DNA of 14,797 nt, taken from JBDTNQ01 sp039933635 (lineage in GTDB: Bacteria; Acidobacteriota; Vicinamibacteria; Vicinamibacterales; SCN-69-37). Location: the NCBI GenBank assembly GCA_039933635.1, contig JBDTNQ010000111.1, positions 1 through 14,797 on the forward strand, in the 5' to 3' direction. Under the pieces are notes generated by a model. That model did not search any database. It worked only from the letters and a program-made list of their open reading frames with translations, and was not told where the DNA came from. This document shows positions 13,788 through 14,797 of the stretch, piece by piece (positions within the stretch are counted from its first letter, which is position 1; every line of letters starts with the position of its first letter). Position numbers and translations under genes: made by a program.

Positions 13788-14513
13788 TTAGTCCAGCCGG
13801 AATTCGGCCCCGAGGTAAATCCGTTTGACGTCCTCGTCGGCGGCCAGGGCCTCCGGCGTACCGCTTCGGAAGATCACGCCGTCGTGCACGATATAGGCGC
13901 GATCGGTCATCTTCAACGTCTCGCGGACGTTGTGGTCCGTGACCAGCACGCCAATGCCCCGGTCCTTGAGGTGTACCACAATCTTCTGGATATCCGCGAC
14001 CGCGATGGGGTCAATCCCCGCAAACGGCTCGTCGAGCAGAATGAACTTCGGCTGATTGACCAGGGCACGGGTGATCTCGACGCGTCGCCGTTCGCCGCCA
14101 GACAGCGTGTACGCCTTGGCGCGGGCAAGGGACGTCAACCCCAGTTCGGCGAGCAGTTCCGCGAGCCGTGCGTGCCGCGTGGCTGCGTCGATCGGCAGCG
14201 TCTCCAGAATCGCCAGGACGTTCTGCTCGACGGTCAGGCCGCGAAAGATCGACGGCTCCTGCGGCAGGTACCCGATGCCCTTGCGTGCCCGTACGTACAT
14301 CGGATCGTTCGTCACGTCCTGGTCGTCCAGGAGCACTTGCCCCTGATCCGGCCCGGTGAGGCCCACGACCATCCCGAACGTGGTCGTTTTGCCGGCGCCG
14401 TTGGGACCGAGCAGACCCACGACTTCGCCGGACGCCACATCGAGACTCACGTCGCGCACGACGGTCCGTCCGCCATATGCCTTGGTCAACCGATCGGTGC
14501 GCAGTGTCGCCAT
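13788..14513 (-). CDS. lptB: LPS-export ABC transporter ATPase LptB
   Basis: LptB is the cytoplasmic ATPase that drives LPS extraction from the inner membrane with LptF/LptG. The 241-residue protein contains Walker A GPNGAGKT (36-43), the Q-loop Gln85 (YLPQEPSIF), signature LSGGE (137-141), Walker B FILLDE (157-162) followed by PFAGIDP, and the H-loop His194 (VTDHNVRETL). The PFAGIDPIAVADIQ and TDHNVRETL wording is typical of LptB rather than of amino-acid or other ABC ATPases, as is the position between an OstA-like gene and rpoN. The ATG follows the upstream TAG stop with no gap (TAGATG). A GGGGGAG lies 12 bases before the start. Confidence 0.95.
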   Translation of the reverse strand: MATLRTDRLTKAYGGRTVVRDVSLDVASGEVVGLLGPNGAGKTTTFGMVVGLTGPDQGQVLLDDQDVTNDPMYVRARKGIGYLPQEPSIFRGLTVEQNVLAILETLPIDAATRHARLAELLAELGLTSLARAKAYTLSGGERRRVEITRALVNQPKFILLDEPFAGIDPIAVADIQKIVVHLKDRGIGVLVTDHNVRETLKMTDRAYIVHDGVIFRSGTPEALAADEDVKRIYLGAEFRLD

Positions 14514-14797
14514 CTAGCGCTTCAACTCCCCCGTGCAATCGGCGCCGGTCTTCGCCGAACGCTCGATGATGCCGGGATTCTCGGCCTGCGGAAACTGCGC
14601 CGCCTGTTCCGCGTGCGTGAAGTAGCCGACGGTGGCCCGGACGATGGAGCAGGTATTGGGCTTGTCGCCCGCCTCGCGGATCACGATCGATCGCCCGCCA
14701 AGTCCCCGCAACGTGTATCGATCGAGATCCTGCTCGTAAATCAGCACGTCGGCAAGCGCATCGCGAGTGGTCGACAGACGAGTGGTCACGTCGGTCG
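14514..14797 (-). CDS. C-terminal fragment of an OstA/LptA-like LPS-transport protein, 5' end outside window
   Basis: The frame is open from the right edge to the TAG at 14514, giving 93 complete residues with no start of its own required; the GTG at 14789 is internal as far as can be judged. The text ADVLIYEQDLDRYTLRGLGGRSIVI resembles the repeating strand pairs of the OstA/LptA jellyroll, which carries LPS across the periplasm. The tail has two cysteines (NTCSIV and GADCTG) that could form a disulfide in the periplasm. Direct contact with lptB (TAGATG) is the strongest support. It could equally be the end of a fused LptC-LptA protein; the missing N-terminus would tell. Sequence alone gives only moderate confidence. 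Confidence 0.65.
   Translation of the reverse strand, partial: TDVTTRLSTTRDALADVLIYEQDLDRYTLRGLGGRSIVIREAGDKPNTCSIVRATVGYFTHAEQAAQFPQAENPGIIERSAKTGADCTGELKR

Noticed and set aside
11935..13791. A 618-codon open frame on the plus strand antisense to rpoN
   Set aside because: It lies entirely opposite rpoN and hpf, whose proteins are unmistakable; the translation is dominated by Arg/Leu/Val/Asp text typical of high-GC antisense frames and has no recognisable domain.
1..14797. tRNA, rRNA, CRISPR arrays, insertion sequences, prophage or defence genes
   Set aside because: None seen: the window is filled with housekeeping genes in tight operons, with no direct-repeat/spacer arrays, transposase motifs or unusual composition.

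Overview
The window comes from a high-GC diderm (Gram-negative type) bacterium: it carries a complete Tol-Pal cell-envelope system and part of the lipopolysaccharide-export (Lpt) machinery. The gene set and style (parAB-DUF151 nuclease-miaB-recN next to tol-pal, a long-form hibernation factor in the rpoN cluster, a short TonB-like protein with a Cys-Cys pair in place of a classic TolA) suggest an Acidobacteriota-like organism, perhaps Vicinamibacteria. That placement is an impression from gene content, not a database result. The whole window is densely coded, with no gap over about 125 bases between genes. Nearly every overlapping reading frame on the other strand is a high-GC shadow.

Region 1 (1-5174, minus strand): recN -> miaB -> DUF151 bifunctional nuclease -> parA -> parB. 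Most junctions overlap (recN/miaB by 11 bases, miaB/nuclease by 1 base in TGATG, parA/parB by 8 bases). The exception is the 86-base spacer upstream of parA, which holds an inverted repeat and three CTAGGG units. The cluster combines DNA repair, tRNA modification and chromosome partitioning.

Region 2 (5175-5282): a divergent promoter region between recN and tolQ, with a good sigma70-like promoter candidate pointing toward tolQ.

Region 3 (5283-10739, plus strand): tolQ -> tolR -> TonB/TolA-like transducer -> tolB -> pal -> cpoB -> ssb. The first four genes are essentially contiguous. A weak hairpin followed by T6 lies between tolB and pal. Together they form the proton-motive-force-driven system that holds the outer membrane to the peptidoglycan during division; ssb (replication/repair) appears to ride on the end of the operon.

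Region 4 (10740-10863): spacer between convergent genes, with a long hairpin likely to act as a terminator.

Region 5 (10864-14797, minus strand): an OstA/LptA-like fragment (cut by the window edge) -> lptB -> rpoN -> long hpf -> rapZ. This is the conserved lpt-rpoN-hpf-rapZ cluster, here without ptsN or other PTS genes between hpf and rapZ.

I found no clearly new multi-gene system. The most interesting leftovers are the CTTTCG repeat clusters around recN, the CTAGGG/inverted-repeat element ahead of parA, the Cys-Cys motif in the TonB-like protein, the possible tolB-pal attenuator, and start-codon corrections for parB, tolB, the TonB-like gene, the nuclease and rpoN.
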